Assembly (NCBI GenBank): GCA_040394195.1
Contig: JBEBSR010000043.1
Location: 1 to 23,113 of the forward strand
DNA: 23,113 nucleotides
Origin: Wohlfahrtiimonas larvae_A
GTDB taxonomy: Bacteria; Pseudomonadota; Gammaproteobacteria; Cardiobacteriales; Wohlfahrtiimonadaceae
Direction of reading: 5' to 3'
The translations under genes and the position numbers were made by a program. Positions 1 through 6,066 of this stretch are shown in pieces; the first letter of the stretch is position 1, and each line of letters opens with the position of its first letter. The notes under the pieces are model-generated. The model did not search any database. It saw only the letters and a list, made by a program, of their open reading frames with translations, and was not told where the DNA came from.

Positions 1-51
1 TTTATATTTGCAAGGTAAATTCCGTATATTTTATATATATGTAATTTTATA

Positions 52-63
52 TTTACATGTAAA
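52..63. promoter_or_regulatory. Perfect 12-bp palindrome, candidate operator
   Basis: TTTACATGTAAA equals its own reverse complement. It lies 60 bp before the YheO-like regulator start and just upstream of a possible -35 element. The position fits an operator, possibly for autoregulation. The surrounding DNA is very AT-rich, so chance cannot be excluded. Confidence 0.4.
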
Positions 64-66
64 GAT

Positions 67-94
67 TTGTTAAATAAAATACGCTTCATAAAGT
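67..94 (+). promoter_or_regulatory. Possible sigma70 promoter of the YheO-like regulator
   Basis: TTGTTA at 67-72 and TAAAGT at 89-94 are separated by 16 bp, and the start codon follows 29 bp later. The -10 matches the consensus only partly. This is a moderate prediction in AT-rich DNA. Confidence 0.3.
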
Positions 95-123
95 TAAATT
101 TTTTACACTGAGATGAACTTAAT

Positions 124-810
124 ATGAAAGCACAAAAAGATAAAACACAAATCTTTAGAACAAAGTTCTCAAAACAAGATCACGAGTGCTTGCAATCATA
201 TTTTGATTTAGCTGAAACAGTTGCAGACTTGATTGGTCCTCATTGTGAAGTGGTGATTCATTCCTTTGAAAATATAGATCAATCGGTTGTTAAGATTATT
301 AATGGTCATCATACAGGCCGAGCATTGAACTCTCCAGTTACAGATTTGGGACTCAAAATGTTGCACCTTTATGAACAAACAGGGAAGAGCGTTTCTAAAA
401 GTTACTTTACAAATGCTAAAAGTGGCGGATTGATGAAATCTACAACATGTATTTTAAAGAACTCCTCAGATGAAGCAATTGGCATGTTTTGTATCAATAT
501 TAATTTATCTGTGCCATTTCCTGAATTAATTCAAACATTGATGCCAATGGAAAATTTAACGGCAATAGCGACAAGCCAAGCAGAGAATTTTGGCACCAAT
601 GCAAAAGAAGTGATTGAAAAAGCCATCGTGCATGCGGAACAAGAAGTGGATGCAATGCAAATTGGTTTAAAAAATAGAAATAAAAATATTATTAGAGTAC
701 TCCATGAAAACGGAATTTTTGAGTTGAAAGAAGCAACCATCATTGTTGCGGAATCATTAAAAATCACGCGCCATGCAGTTTATAAGAATATTCGACAATT
801 CCAAAAATGA
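124..810 (+). CDS. YheO/DauR-type transcriptional regulator (PAS-like plus HTH)
   Basis: A 228-residue cytoplasmic DNA-binding protein with the two-part layout of the YheO family. The N-terminal half (about residues 25-140) is a PAS-like YheO domain with the family signatures LIGPHCEVVIH and INGHHTGR followed by a TDLGLKML segment. The C-terminal 45 residues (NKNIIRVLHENGIFELKEA, then a helix-turn-helix ending in RHAVYKNIRQF) match the HTH_22 type. Family members such as Pseudomonas DauR control amino-acid catabolism genes by sensing a small ligand. It lies directly upstream of, and in the same direction as, the serine permease and serine deaminase genes, so control of that unit is the natural inference. 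The ribosome binding site is weak (GAG about 11 nt before ATG). No terminator is visible before the next gene. The inducer is unknown. Confidence 0.85.
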   Translation: MKAQKDKTQIFRTKFSKQDHECLQSYFDLAETVADLIGPHCEVVIHSFENIDQSVVKIINGHHTGRALNSPVTDLGLKMLHLYEQTGKSVSKSYFTNAKSGGLMKSTTCILKNSSDEAIGMFCININLSVPFPELIQTLMPMENLTAIATSQAENFGTNAKEVIEKAIVHAEQEVDAMQIGLKNRNKNIIRVLHENGIFELKEATIIVAESLKITRHAVYKNIRQFQK

Positions 811-825
811 AGCAACACCTTTGAA

Positions 826-839
826 AAATAGATCTATTT
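826..839. promoter_or_regulatory. Perfect 14-bp palindrome between regulator and permease genes
   Basis: AAATAGATCTATTT is a perfect palindrome in the 67-bp gap between the regulator stop and the permease start. It is a candidate operator for the serine unit. It differs in sequence from the palindrome at 52-63, so if both are operators they need not bind the same protein. Confidence 0.4.
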
Positions 840-856
840 AAACGATCAAAAATAAA

Positions 857-870
857 CCTTAATAATAAGG
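857..870 (+). promoter_or_regulatory. Small hairpin over the permease ribosome binding site
   Basis: CCTTA at 857-861 can pair with TAAGG at 866-870 across a 4-nt loop. The 3' arm overlaps the Shine-Dalgarno sequence AAGGAG placed 7 nt before the ATG at 878. With five pairs it is only marginally stable. Confidence 0.25.
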
Positions 871-877
871 AGTCATT

Positions 878-2203
878 ATGAGCGACACATTAAACCCAAC
901 CGCAGTAATAGAGTCTACAAAGACTTCTCGATCCAATTGGACAAGTTCTGATACAACTTGGATGCTCAGCCTTTATGGCACAGCAATTGGTGCTGGCGTT
1001 TTATTCTTACCGATCAAAGCAGGTTCTGGCGGTCTCATTCCATTATTATTTGTATTGCTATTTTCTTTCCCGATGGCATATTTAGCACACCGTGGTTTAT
1101 GTCGCTTTATATTGGCAGGCAGCAGCGCAGATGGTGATATTACAGTAACAACAGAAGAATTTTTTGGCCCAGTGGCTGGCAATGTGATTACGTTCTTGTA
1201 CTTCTTAATCATCTTCCCAATCCTATTAATCTACAGCGTAGGTTTAACCAATACCACGTTGAGTTTTATGGAAAATCAATTGCATTTAATCAGTGCCGCA
1301 GCAGCAGATTCCCTTGCATTGAAAACAATTGTTTCACTAGTGATTGTCAGTGGCTTAATGGCAATCATCAATTTTGGTCAAGAAATAACGCTTAAAGTGA
1401 TGTCTTACTTAGTGTATCCATTCATTTTAGTTTTAATGTTCATTGCTCTTTGGATGTCACAGTATTGGACAACATCAATCTTCTCTTCTTGGTCAACAGA
1501 AGAAACGGTAATGGGCACCTTAGGTAATATTTGGTTAATCATTCCTGTCATGGTATTTGCCTTCAACCATTCGCCAATTATTTCATCTTTAGCAGTTGCG
1601 AAGAAAAAGGAAGATGCAGGTATCGCTGAGCAAAAATGTTCTCGCATCATCAAATATGCAAACATCTTAATGGTAGTGACAGTAATGTTCTTTGTAGTGA
1701 GCTGTGCATTAGCATTATCCCCAGAGCAATTGTCACAAGCAGCAGATGAAAATTTACCGATCCTCTCTTATGTTGCAAACCATTTTGGTACACCATTCTT
1801 CTCAATATTAGCGCCAATCGTAGCATTTGTAGCAATGTCTAAATCATTCTTCGGTCATTATTTAGGTGCAAAAGAAGGCTTTGATGGCTTAGTGACAAGA
1901 GGCGCAAAAGCAATGGGTAAAGCACCTTCTGTAAAAACTGTTAACAAGATCACATTTGTATTCATCTTCGTTACTTGCTGGGTTATCGCGATTCTTTCTC
2001 CAAATGTATTGGATTTAATTGAAACATTAGTTGGCCCAATCATTGCATCGATCTTGTTCTTATTACCAATGTATGCAATCAGCCGAGTGCCAGCATTAGC
2101 GAAATATAAAGGTCAAGTCAGCAATATCTTTGTCACAGTATTAGGTTTAATCGCAATCTCAGCAATCGTATTTAGCTTAGTGAATATGGTAATTGCAGGT
2201 TAA
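878..2203 (+). CDS. sdaC: Serine/threonine permease, HAAAP family (SdaC-like)
   Basis: A 441-residue inner-membrane amino-acid carrier close in length to E. coli SdaC (429 residues). The first membrane segment carries the family signature LYGTAIGAGVLFLPI at about residues 33-47, followed by about ten further hydrophobic spans. The segment AFNHSPIISSLAVAKKK (about residues 228-244) is also typical of the hydroxy/aromatic amino acid permease family. SdaC-type members import L-serine with protons, and some relatives carry threonine or tryptophan. The L-serine ammonia-lyase gene 93 bp downstream makes serine the likely substrate. A good Shine-Dalgarno (AAGGAG) precedes the ATG. A hairpin between the two genes may tune their relative expression. 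The family is firm; the substrate is inferred from context. Confidence 0.9.
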   Translation: MSDTLNPTAVIESTKTSRSNWTSSDTTWMLSLYGTAIGAGVLFLPIKAGSGGLIPLLFVLLFSFPMAYLAHRGLCRFILAGSSADGDITVTTEEFFGPVAGNVITFLYFLIIFPILLIYSVGLTNTTLSFMENQLHLISAAAADSLALKTIVSLVIVSGLMAIINFGQEITLKVMSYLVYPFILVLMFIALWMSQYWTTSIFSSWSTEETVMGTLGNIWLIIPVMVFAFNHSPIISSLAVAKKKEDAGIAEQKCSRIIKYANILMVVTVMFFVVSCALALSPEQLSQAADENLPILSYVANHFGTPFFSILAPIVAFVAMSKSFFGHYLGAKEGFDGLVTRGAKAMGKAPSVKTVNKITFVFIFVTCWVIAILSPNVLDLIETLVGPIIASILFLLPMYAISRVPALAKYKGQVSNIFVTVLGLIAISAIVFSLVNMVIAG

Positions 2204-2236
2204 TTAAAATACTTACAATAATTTATTGAAATCAAT

Positions 2237-2271
2237 AAAAAAGAGGCTGGGTTTAAATTAAAGCCAGCCTC
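2237..2271 (-). terminator. Intrinsic-terminator-like hairpin facing backwards between sdaC and sdaA
   Basis: GAGGCTGG (2243-2250) pairs perfectly with CCAGCCTC (2264-2271). On the minus strand the stem is followed by six T residues (2242-2237), the arrangement of an intrinsic terminator. On the plus strand no T tract follows. No minus-strand gene lies nearby, so it would stop antisense transcription or simply act as an mRNA stem between the two cistrons. Confidence 0.6.
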
Positions 2272-2296
2272 TCAAATAAAAAATAGGAGATTCCCT

Positions 2297-3664
2297 ATGA
2301 TCAGCACCTTCGAAATCTACAAAGTCGGCATTGGCCCATCCAGTTCACATACAGTTGGCCCAATGAAAGCAGCTAAATCCTTCACAACAGACTTGATTGA
2401 TCAATCACTCATTGAAAGTACGACTAGCATTGTTGTGGATTTATATGGTGCATTATCATTAACTGGGAAAGGTCATTTAACAGATACAGCGATCATTTTA
2501 GGTTTAGCAGGGAATAATCCTGCAACAGTAGATATCGAAAAGATTCCTGAATTTATGGCGAGATTAGAAAGAACTAGCAGATTGCCAATGATGGATAATC
2601 AATACTGTGTGGACTTTCCATTAGAAACAAGCATGAATTTCCATACAGAGTTTTTACCATTACATGAAAATGGTATGAGAATCAGAGCCTATCGTGGCGA
2701 AGAACTCATTTTAAGCAAAACATATTATTCAATTGGTGGTGGCACGATTGTTGATGAAGAAAGTTTTGGTCAAAAAGCGACATCAACAGTTGAAGTGCCT
2801 TATCCATTCACTAGTGCAGATGAATTAACAAAGCATAGCATTGATAATGCATTATCAATTTCAGCTCTGATGCTTCAAAATGAATTGTGCATGCATTCTA
2901 TGGAAGAAATTAGAGAGCATTTTGAAAATGTGATGAAAGTAATGCGTGAAGGTATCATTCGTGGCATGAAAACAGAAGGATTATTGCCAGGTGCTTTTAA
3001 AGTGCCACGCAGAGCACCAGATTTATACAGAGCAATTAAAGCTCAAGATAAATTATCCAATGATCCTATGGCAACCATGGATTGGGTGAATATGTTTGCC
3101 TTTGCAGTGAATGAAGAAAATGCAGCGGGTGGCCGAGTTGTCACAGCACCAACCAATGGCGCTTGTGGGATTATTCCAGCGGTATTGGCTTATTATGATA
3201 AATTCATTGAACCCTTAACATTTGATGCTTATTTGAAATTCTATCTTGCAAGTTCAGCAGTTGCGATGTTGTATAAACTCAATGCTTCTATTTCAGGCGC
3301 TGAAGTGGGTTGCCAAGGCGAAGTGGGTGTTGCTTGCTCAATGGCAGCCGCAGGATTGGCTGAATTAATGGGCGCTAGCTCAACTCAAGTGTGCATGGCA
3401 GCAGAAATTGGCATGGAGCATAACTTAGGTTTAACGTGTGATCCAATTGGTGGGCAAGTACAAGTACCTTGTATTGAACGCAATGCGATTGGAGCAATCA
3501 AAGCTATCAACTCTGCTCGTATGGCCTTGCGCCGTAATAGTACCCCAACAGTTTCTTTGGATAAAGTGATTCAAACAATGTATGAAACAGGCAAAGATAT
3601 GCATTGTAAATACCGTGAAACATCACAAGGTGGCTTAGCCGCTGTGATCACAAGATGTGGCTAA
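2297..3664 (+). CDS. sdaA: L-serine ammonia-lyase, single-chain [4Fe-4S] type
   Basis: A 455-residue cytoplasmic enzyme that deaminates L-serine to pyruvate and ammonia with an oxygen-labile iron-sulfur cluster. The N-terminus carries GPSSSHTVGPMKAA (residues 13-26), typical of the beta domain. The catalytic alpha domain carries TNGACGIIPAV (about 287-297) and SGAEVGCQGEVG. Cysteines C339, C381 and C392 show the same spacing (42 and 11) as the cluster ligands of the Legionella enzyme (C343, C385, C396, from memory). The last Cys, C454, sits where the Legionella enzyme has its C-terminal cysteine, which folds back onto the cluster as the fourth ligand. All parts of this single-chain type are therefore present. 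It follows the serine permease, consistent with use of serine as carbon and energy source. SD and start codon could be covered by a 5-bp hairpin (ATAGG with CCTAT). Confidence 0.95.
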   Translation: MISTFEIYKVGIGPSSSHTVGPMKAAKSFTTDLIDQSLIESTTSIVVDLYGALSLTGKGHLTDTAIILGLAGNNPATVDIEKIPEFMARLERTSRLPMMDNQYCVDFPLETSMNFHTEFLPLHENGMRIRAYRGEELILSKTYYSIGGGTIVDEESFGQKATSTVEVPYPFTSADELTKHSIDNALSISALMLQNELCMHSMEEIREHFENVMKVMREGIIRGMKTEGLLPGAFKVPRRAPDLYRAIKAQDKLSNDPMATMDWVNMFAFAVNEENAAGGRVVTAPTNGACGIIPAVLAYYDKFIEPLTFDAYLKFYLASSAVAMLYKLNASISGAEVGCQGEVGVACSMAAAGLAELMGASSTQVCMAAEIGMEHNLGLTCDPIGGQVQVPCIERNAIGAIKAINSARMALRRNSTPTVSLDKVIQTMYETGKDMHCKYRETSQGGLAAVITRCG

Positions 3665-3685
3665 TATTATTCCCCCGATAATATT
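3663..3685. repeat. Inverted repeat just after the sdaA stop
   Basis: AATATTAT at 3663-3670 and ATAATATT at 3678-3685 form a perfect 8-bp AT-only stem around the loop TCCCCCG. It has no T tract and is followed 16 bp later by a genuine terminator. It could be an mRNA-end stabilising stem, or chance. Confidence 0.35.
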
Positions 3686-3700
3686 AATCATGAAGCAGTA

Positions 3701-3725
3701 AGCCCCATCAATGATGGGGCTTTTT
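3701..3725 (+). terminator. Intrinsic terminator of the serine operon
   Basis: AGCCCCATC (3701-3709) pairs with GATGGGGCT (3713-3721) over a 3-nt loop and is followed by a run of five T. It is GC-rich and well formed and lies 36 bp after the sdaA stop. Confidence 0.9.
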
Positions 3726-3744
3726 CTTGGATTCATGTGAAACA

Positions 3745-4152
3745 CTATTTTTGTGGCACAGTAACAGTAATCACTTGAGATTGATTCAACCCTTCTAGAA
3801 TAATATCTGCTTGTACAGTCACTTCAATTTTCAAAGCATTTTGGCATTCAATAGCAATAGCCTGTGTGAAATATTCTAAATCTCGCACAGTTTTATGACC
3901 AATGAATGCTTTGATGTATTTTTCTAAAGAAAAGAGCTCTAGCAGTACTTGATCAGCTGTATAGCTAATACTTATTGTTGAACCAACTTTCGGATTTTGG
4001 CTCGCATGGCATAAAATGGGAAGCTGGATCACATGTTTCACTGCTGTTTTTAATTCAGGATATTGATTGCGAATCAAATCAATTGGGAAATCATGGTGCG
4101 TGGAAGCATACTGTAAAACTACAGTATCAATCATAGGTTTTTTCATAATCAT
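3745..4152 (-). CDS. QueF-like T-fold protein with altered active site
   Basis: A 135-residue cytoplasmic protein that aligns by eye with the single-module QueF nitrile reductase, which reduces preQ0 to preQ1 with NADPH. The frame is clear: a Cys (C48) followed by STISISYTADQ (58-68), then ELFSLEKYIKAF (72-83) where QueF has the E-S-KSLK-Y--SF motif. The catalytic Cys position is kept, but the catalytic Asp of the C-x-x-x-G-Q-P-D motif is Lys (K55). The SKSLK lysine is Phe (F74), the FHE His/Glu pair reads Arg-Asp (R90, D91), and the later RGG motif is missing. Standard preQ0 reduction is therefore doubtful. It starts 10 nt after the transporter stop in the same minus-strand operon and has no clear Shine-Dalgarno, so translational coupling is likely. 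Start M1 (4152) or M3 (4146) are both possible. The fold assignment is fairly good; the function is unknown and may be binding or modification of a 7-deazaguanine. Confidence 0.65.
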   Translation of the reverse strand: MIMKKPMIDTVVLQYASTHHDFPIDLIRNQYPELKTAVKHVIQLPILCHASQNPKVGSTISISYTADQVLLELFSLEKYIKAFIGHKTVRDLEYFTQAIAIECQNALKIEVTVQADIILEGLNQSQVITVTVPQK

Positions 4153-4162
4153 TCAATATTAT

Positions 4163-4702
4163 TTAATGAGTGGATAAAGTCGTAGAATTGTTATTTTTAG
4201 GTTTGATGATGAATGCTTTGCTAATGATAGTGGAAGCAATTAAGAGCTTCGCAATAATATCTGCAAAGATAATTTCAGCCATCATAGGCAATTCAAAAAT
4301 TCCATAAAAGGCAATGAACGTGAACAATGTGCTATCAATAGGAACACTCGCAGCATTGCTGGCAAGTACACGAACATGCCAAGAATGTTGTTTGAGCTTT
4401 TCAAAAACGCCTGTATTCATTAATTCACTGAACAAAATGGCCAAAAATGAGGCCAATAAGAAACGCCATGGAATATCAAAATAGAATGCACAAATGGTAT
4501 TTACAACCAAAGCCAGCGCAATGCCGAGTAAAGCAAAATTCAAACTATAACGATGAAGATGATCACGTAATGTGAAAACAAAAGCGAAGAAGATTGTGCC
4601 GTAACTGAGCATGCCAAAGAAAGGTAACTCAATAAAATGATCCAATAATAAATTGGCAACAAGCACACTTGCCACATAGGCAATGAGATAGATATATTTC
4701 AT
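4163..4702 (-). CDS. yhhQ: VUT-family queuosine precursor transporter (YhhQ-like)
   Basis: A 179-residue inner-membrane protein with about six hydrophobic spans. Features of the VUT/YhhQ family are the N-terminal ASVLVANLLLD, the FTLRDHLHR loop (about residues 43-51), the ILFSELMNTGVFEKLK segment (about 90-105) and a late SNAASVPIDSTLF stretch (about 114-126). E. coli YhhQ takes up the queuosine precursors preQ0 and preQ1. This copy is shorter than YhhQ (about 221 residues), mostly at the N-terminus. Its start is fixed by the AAGG Shine-Dalgarno 6 nt upstream, which forms part of a preQ1-I riboswitch pseudoknot. It is first in a two-gene operon with the QueF-like protein. Riboswitch, transporter and T-fold partner all point to 7-deazaguanine salvage. 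Confidence 0.88.
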   Translation of the reverse strand: MKYIYLIAYVASVLVANLLLDHFIELPFFGMLSYGTIFFAFVFTLRDHLHRYSLNFALLGIALALVVNTICAFYFDIPWRFLLASFLAILFSELMNTGVFEKLKQHSWHVRVLASNAASVPIDSTLFTFIAFYGIFELPMMAEIIFADIIAKLLIASTIISKAFIIKPKNNNSTTLSTH

Positions 4703-4708
4703 AACTAA

Positions 4709-4741
4709 CCTTTTTATTTAAATTGGGGTGAGGGAACCCAA
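4709..4741 (-). promoter_or_regulatory. PreQ1-I riboswitch, translational type
   Basis: Read on the minus strand, P1 is TTGGG (4741-4737) pairing with CCCAA (4727-4723). The 9-nt loop TTCCCTCAC ends in a C (4728) at the preQ1-binding position. The A-rich tail TTTAAATAAAAA ends in GG (4710-4709), which can pair with CC of the loop to form P2. The layout matches the Thermoanaerobacter tengcongensis preQ1-I aptamer almost position for position: 5-bp P1, a loop one nt shorter, and the same 14-nt A-rich tail ending in GG. That GG is the Shine-Dalgarno of the downstream transporter, so preQ1 binding should hide it and lower translation. Recognised by eye; no covariance model was run. Confidence 0.8.
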
Positions 4742-4757
4742 GTGATTCAAGCAGTAA

Positions 4758-4786
4758 ATTCTACACGAATTCACTTATATTGAAAG
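4758..4786 (-). promoter_or_regulatory. Possible promoter of the riboswitch-transporter operon
   Basis: On the minus strand, CTTTCA (4786-4781) and TAGAAT (4763-4758) are 17 bp apart. Transcription would start near 4751, leaving a leader of about 50 nt that just contains the riboswitch. The -35 is weak. Confidence 0.35.
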
Positions 4787-4873
4787 CCTTAGAAATAAAA
4801 GCATTTGTTTGATGCACTAAACTTTTCAAGATAAGTTACTATATATGCAAATATAAAACCGTGGAGGGGAATA

Positions 4874-5419
4874 ATGAAGGCATTAATTAATATTGATTAC
4901 ACATTTGATTTTGTGGCAACAGAAGGCAAGTTAACAACGGCAGAAGCAGGGCAGAAATTACATGATGATATTTTAGCACTCACGCGACATTTCGTAGATG
5001 ACGGTAATTATGTTGTATTTGCAATTGATGGGCATGATCCTAAAGATCAATATCACCCTGAAAATAGATTATTCCCAGAGCACAATGTGGTTGGCACTGT
5101 TGGTCGTGAATTGTATGGCGACTTGGCAGAATATGTGGCAGAACATCGCCATGATCCCACAATTTATTGGATCGATAAGCGCCATTATTCAGCATTCAGC
5201 GGCACAGATTTAGATATTCGCTTACGAGAACGCGACATCAAAGAGATTCATTTAGTGGGCGTTTGTACTGATATTTGCGTGCTCCATACGGCAATTGACG
5301 CTTACAACTTAGGCTATGACATTGTGATTCATGAAAAAGGTGTTGCAAGCTTTGATCCCATTGGTCATGAATGGGCAATGAAACATTTTAAAAATGTTTT
5401 GGGTGCCAAAATCGTATAA
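4874..5419 (+). CDS. pncA: Nicotinamidase, PncA type
   Basis: A 181-residue cytoplasmic hydrolase of the isochorismatase-like cysteine hydrolase superfamily, converting nicotinamide to nicotinic acid in NAD salvage. The sequence closely resembles the Bacillus-type PncA along its whole length, with the blocks DQYHPENRLFPEHN and HLVGVCTDICVLHTAIDAYN. The catalytic triad is visible as D8, K102 and C135. The metal ligands are D52, H54 and H70 in the pattern known from PncA. The Shine-Dalgarno GGAGGGG is very strong and fixes the start. It is transcribed divergently from the queuosine-transport operon. No intrinsic terminator is visible before lemA, so readthrough into that operon is possible. Confidence 0.92.
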   Translation: MKALINIDYTFDFVATEGKLTTAEAGQKLHDDILALTRHFVDDGNYVVFAIDGHDPKDQYHPENRLFPEHNVVGTVGRELYGDLAEYVAEHRHDPTIYWIDKRHYSAFSGTDLDIRLRERDIKEIHLVGVCTDICVLHTAIDAYNLGYDIVIHEKGVASFDPIGHEWAMKHFKNVLGAKIV

Positions 5420-5453
5420 AGAATCCATAAAATAATGATGAAAATTAATCATG

Positions 5454-5459
5454 TATAAT
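5454..5459 (+). promoter_or_regulatory. Possible -10 element before lemA
   Basis: A perfect TATAAT hexamer lies 27 bp before the lemA start codon. No convincing -35 is seen at the usual distance, so this is a weak call. Confidence 0.3.
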
Positions 5460-5486
5460 CATAGAAAATAAAACTATGGATTAATT

Positions 5487-6053
5487 ATGACAATGACAAC
5501 AATTTTTATCATTATTTCAGTCATTTTATTGCTGATCATCATCGGCATTATTGCTACTTATAATCAATTGATTAAACATCGACAAATGTCCAATGAAGCA
5601 TTTGCAAGTATGGATGTTTTCTTAAAAAAACGTTATGACTTAATTCCTATGTTGGTTTCAGTCACAAAAGGTGCGCGTGATTATGAGGCGAATGTATTAA
5701 AAGAGATCGTAGAGTTACGCTCACAAGGTTTGAATGGCAATTTATCTGTGGGTGATTTAGGCAAGAATGAATTAAAACTTAGTGACAGAATTAATCAGCT
5801 ATCAGTATTGGTTGAAAACTACCCTGACATTAAAGCCAATCAAAGCTTTCAGCAATTGCATCAATCATTGGTGCAAATTGAAGATGATATCAGTAAAGCA
5901 AGGCGTTATTACAATGCGACAGTTCGCCATTATTTAACCTATAAGCAGCAATTCCCGAATGTCATTGTTGCTTCAATGTTTAATTTCCCAATGATTGAAT
6001 ACTTTGCAGTGAATGATTCTACTGAGCGCAATGCACCTGCTGTTTCTTTGTAA
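5487..6053 (+). CDS. lemA: LemA family membrane protein
   Basis: A 188-residue protein with one N-terminal membrane span (about residues 4-25, almost all Ile/Leu/Thr) and a long helical LemA domain. Hallmarks are TYNQLIKHRQMSNEAFASMDV (about 24-44), then LKKRYDLIPMLVSVTKG and the late ENYPDIKANQSFQQL (about 112-126), YYNATVRHY and FPMIEYF motifs. LemA proteins are widespread, with the helical bundle outside the inner membrane; their molecular role is not settled. They often sit beside DUF2207 or TPM-domain membrane proteins, as here. ATG at 5493 is an alternative start. The Shine-Dalgarno is weak (GGA). The next gene starts 13 nt after the stop. Confidence 0.93.
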   Translation: MTMTTIFIIISVILLLIIIGIIATYNQLIKHRQMSNEAFASMDVFLKKRYDLIPMLVSVTKGARDYEANVLKEIVELRSQGLNGNLSVGDLGKNELKLSDRINQLSVLVENYPDIKANQSFQQLHQSLVQIEDDISKARRYYNATVRHYLTYKQQFPNVIVASMFNFPMIEYFAVNDSTERNAPAVSL

Positions 6054-6066
6054 ATTGGGAATGATG

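Noticed and set aside
3745..4152. Reading the small T-fold protein as FolE/FolX or QueD
   Set aside because: It lacks the His zinc-site patterns of those families; Cys position, helix motif and gene context fit QueF better.
6013..6066. Upstream ATG of the first DUF2207 gene at 6013
   Set aside because: It lies inside lemA, has no ribosome site and would put 18 residues before an already complete signal peptide; 6067 has GGGA at a good distance.
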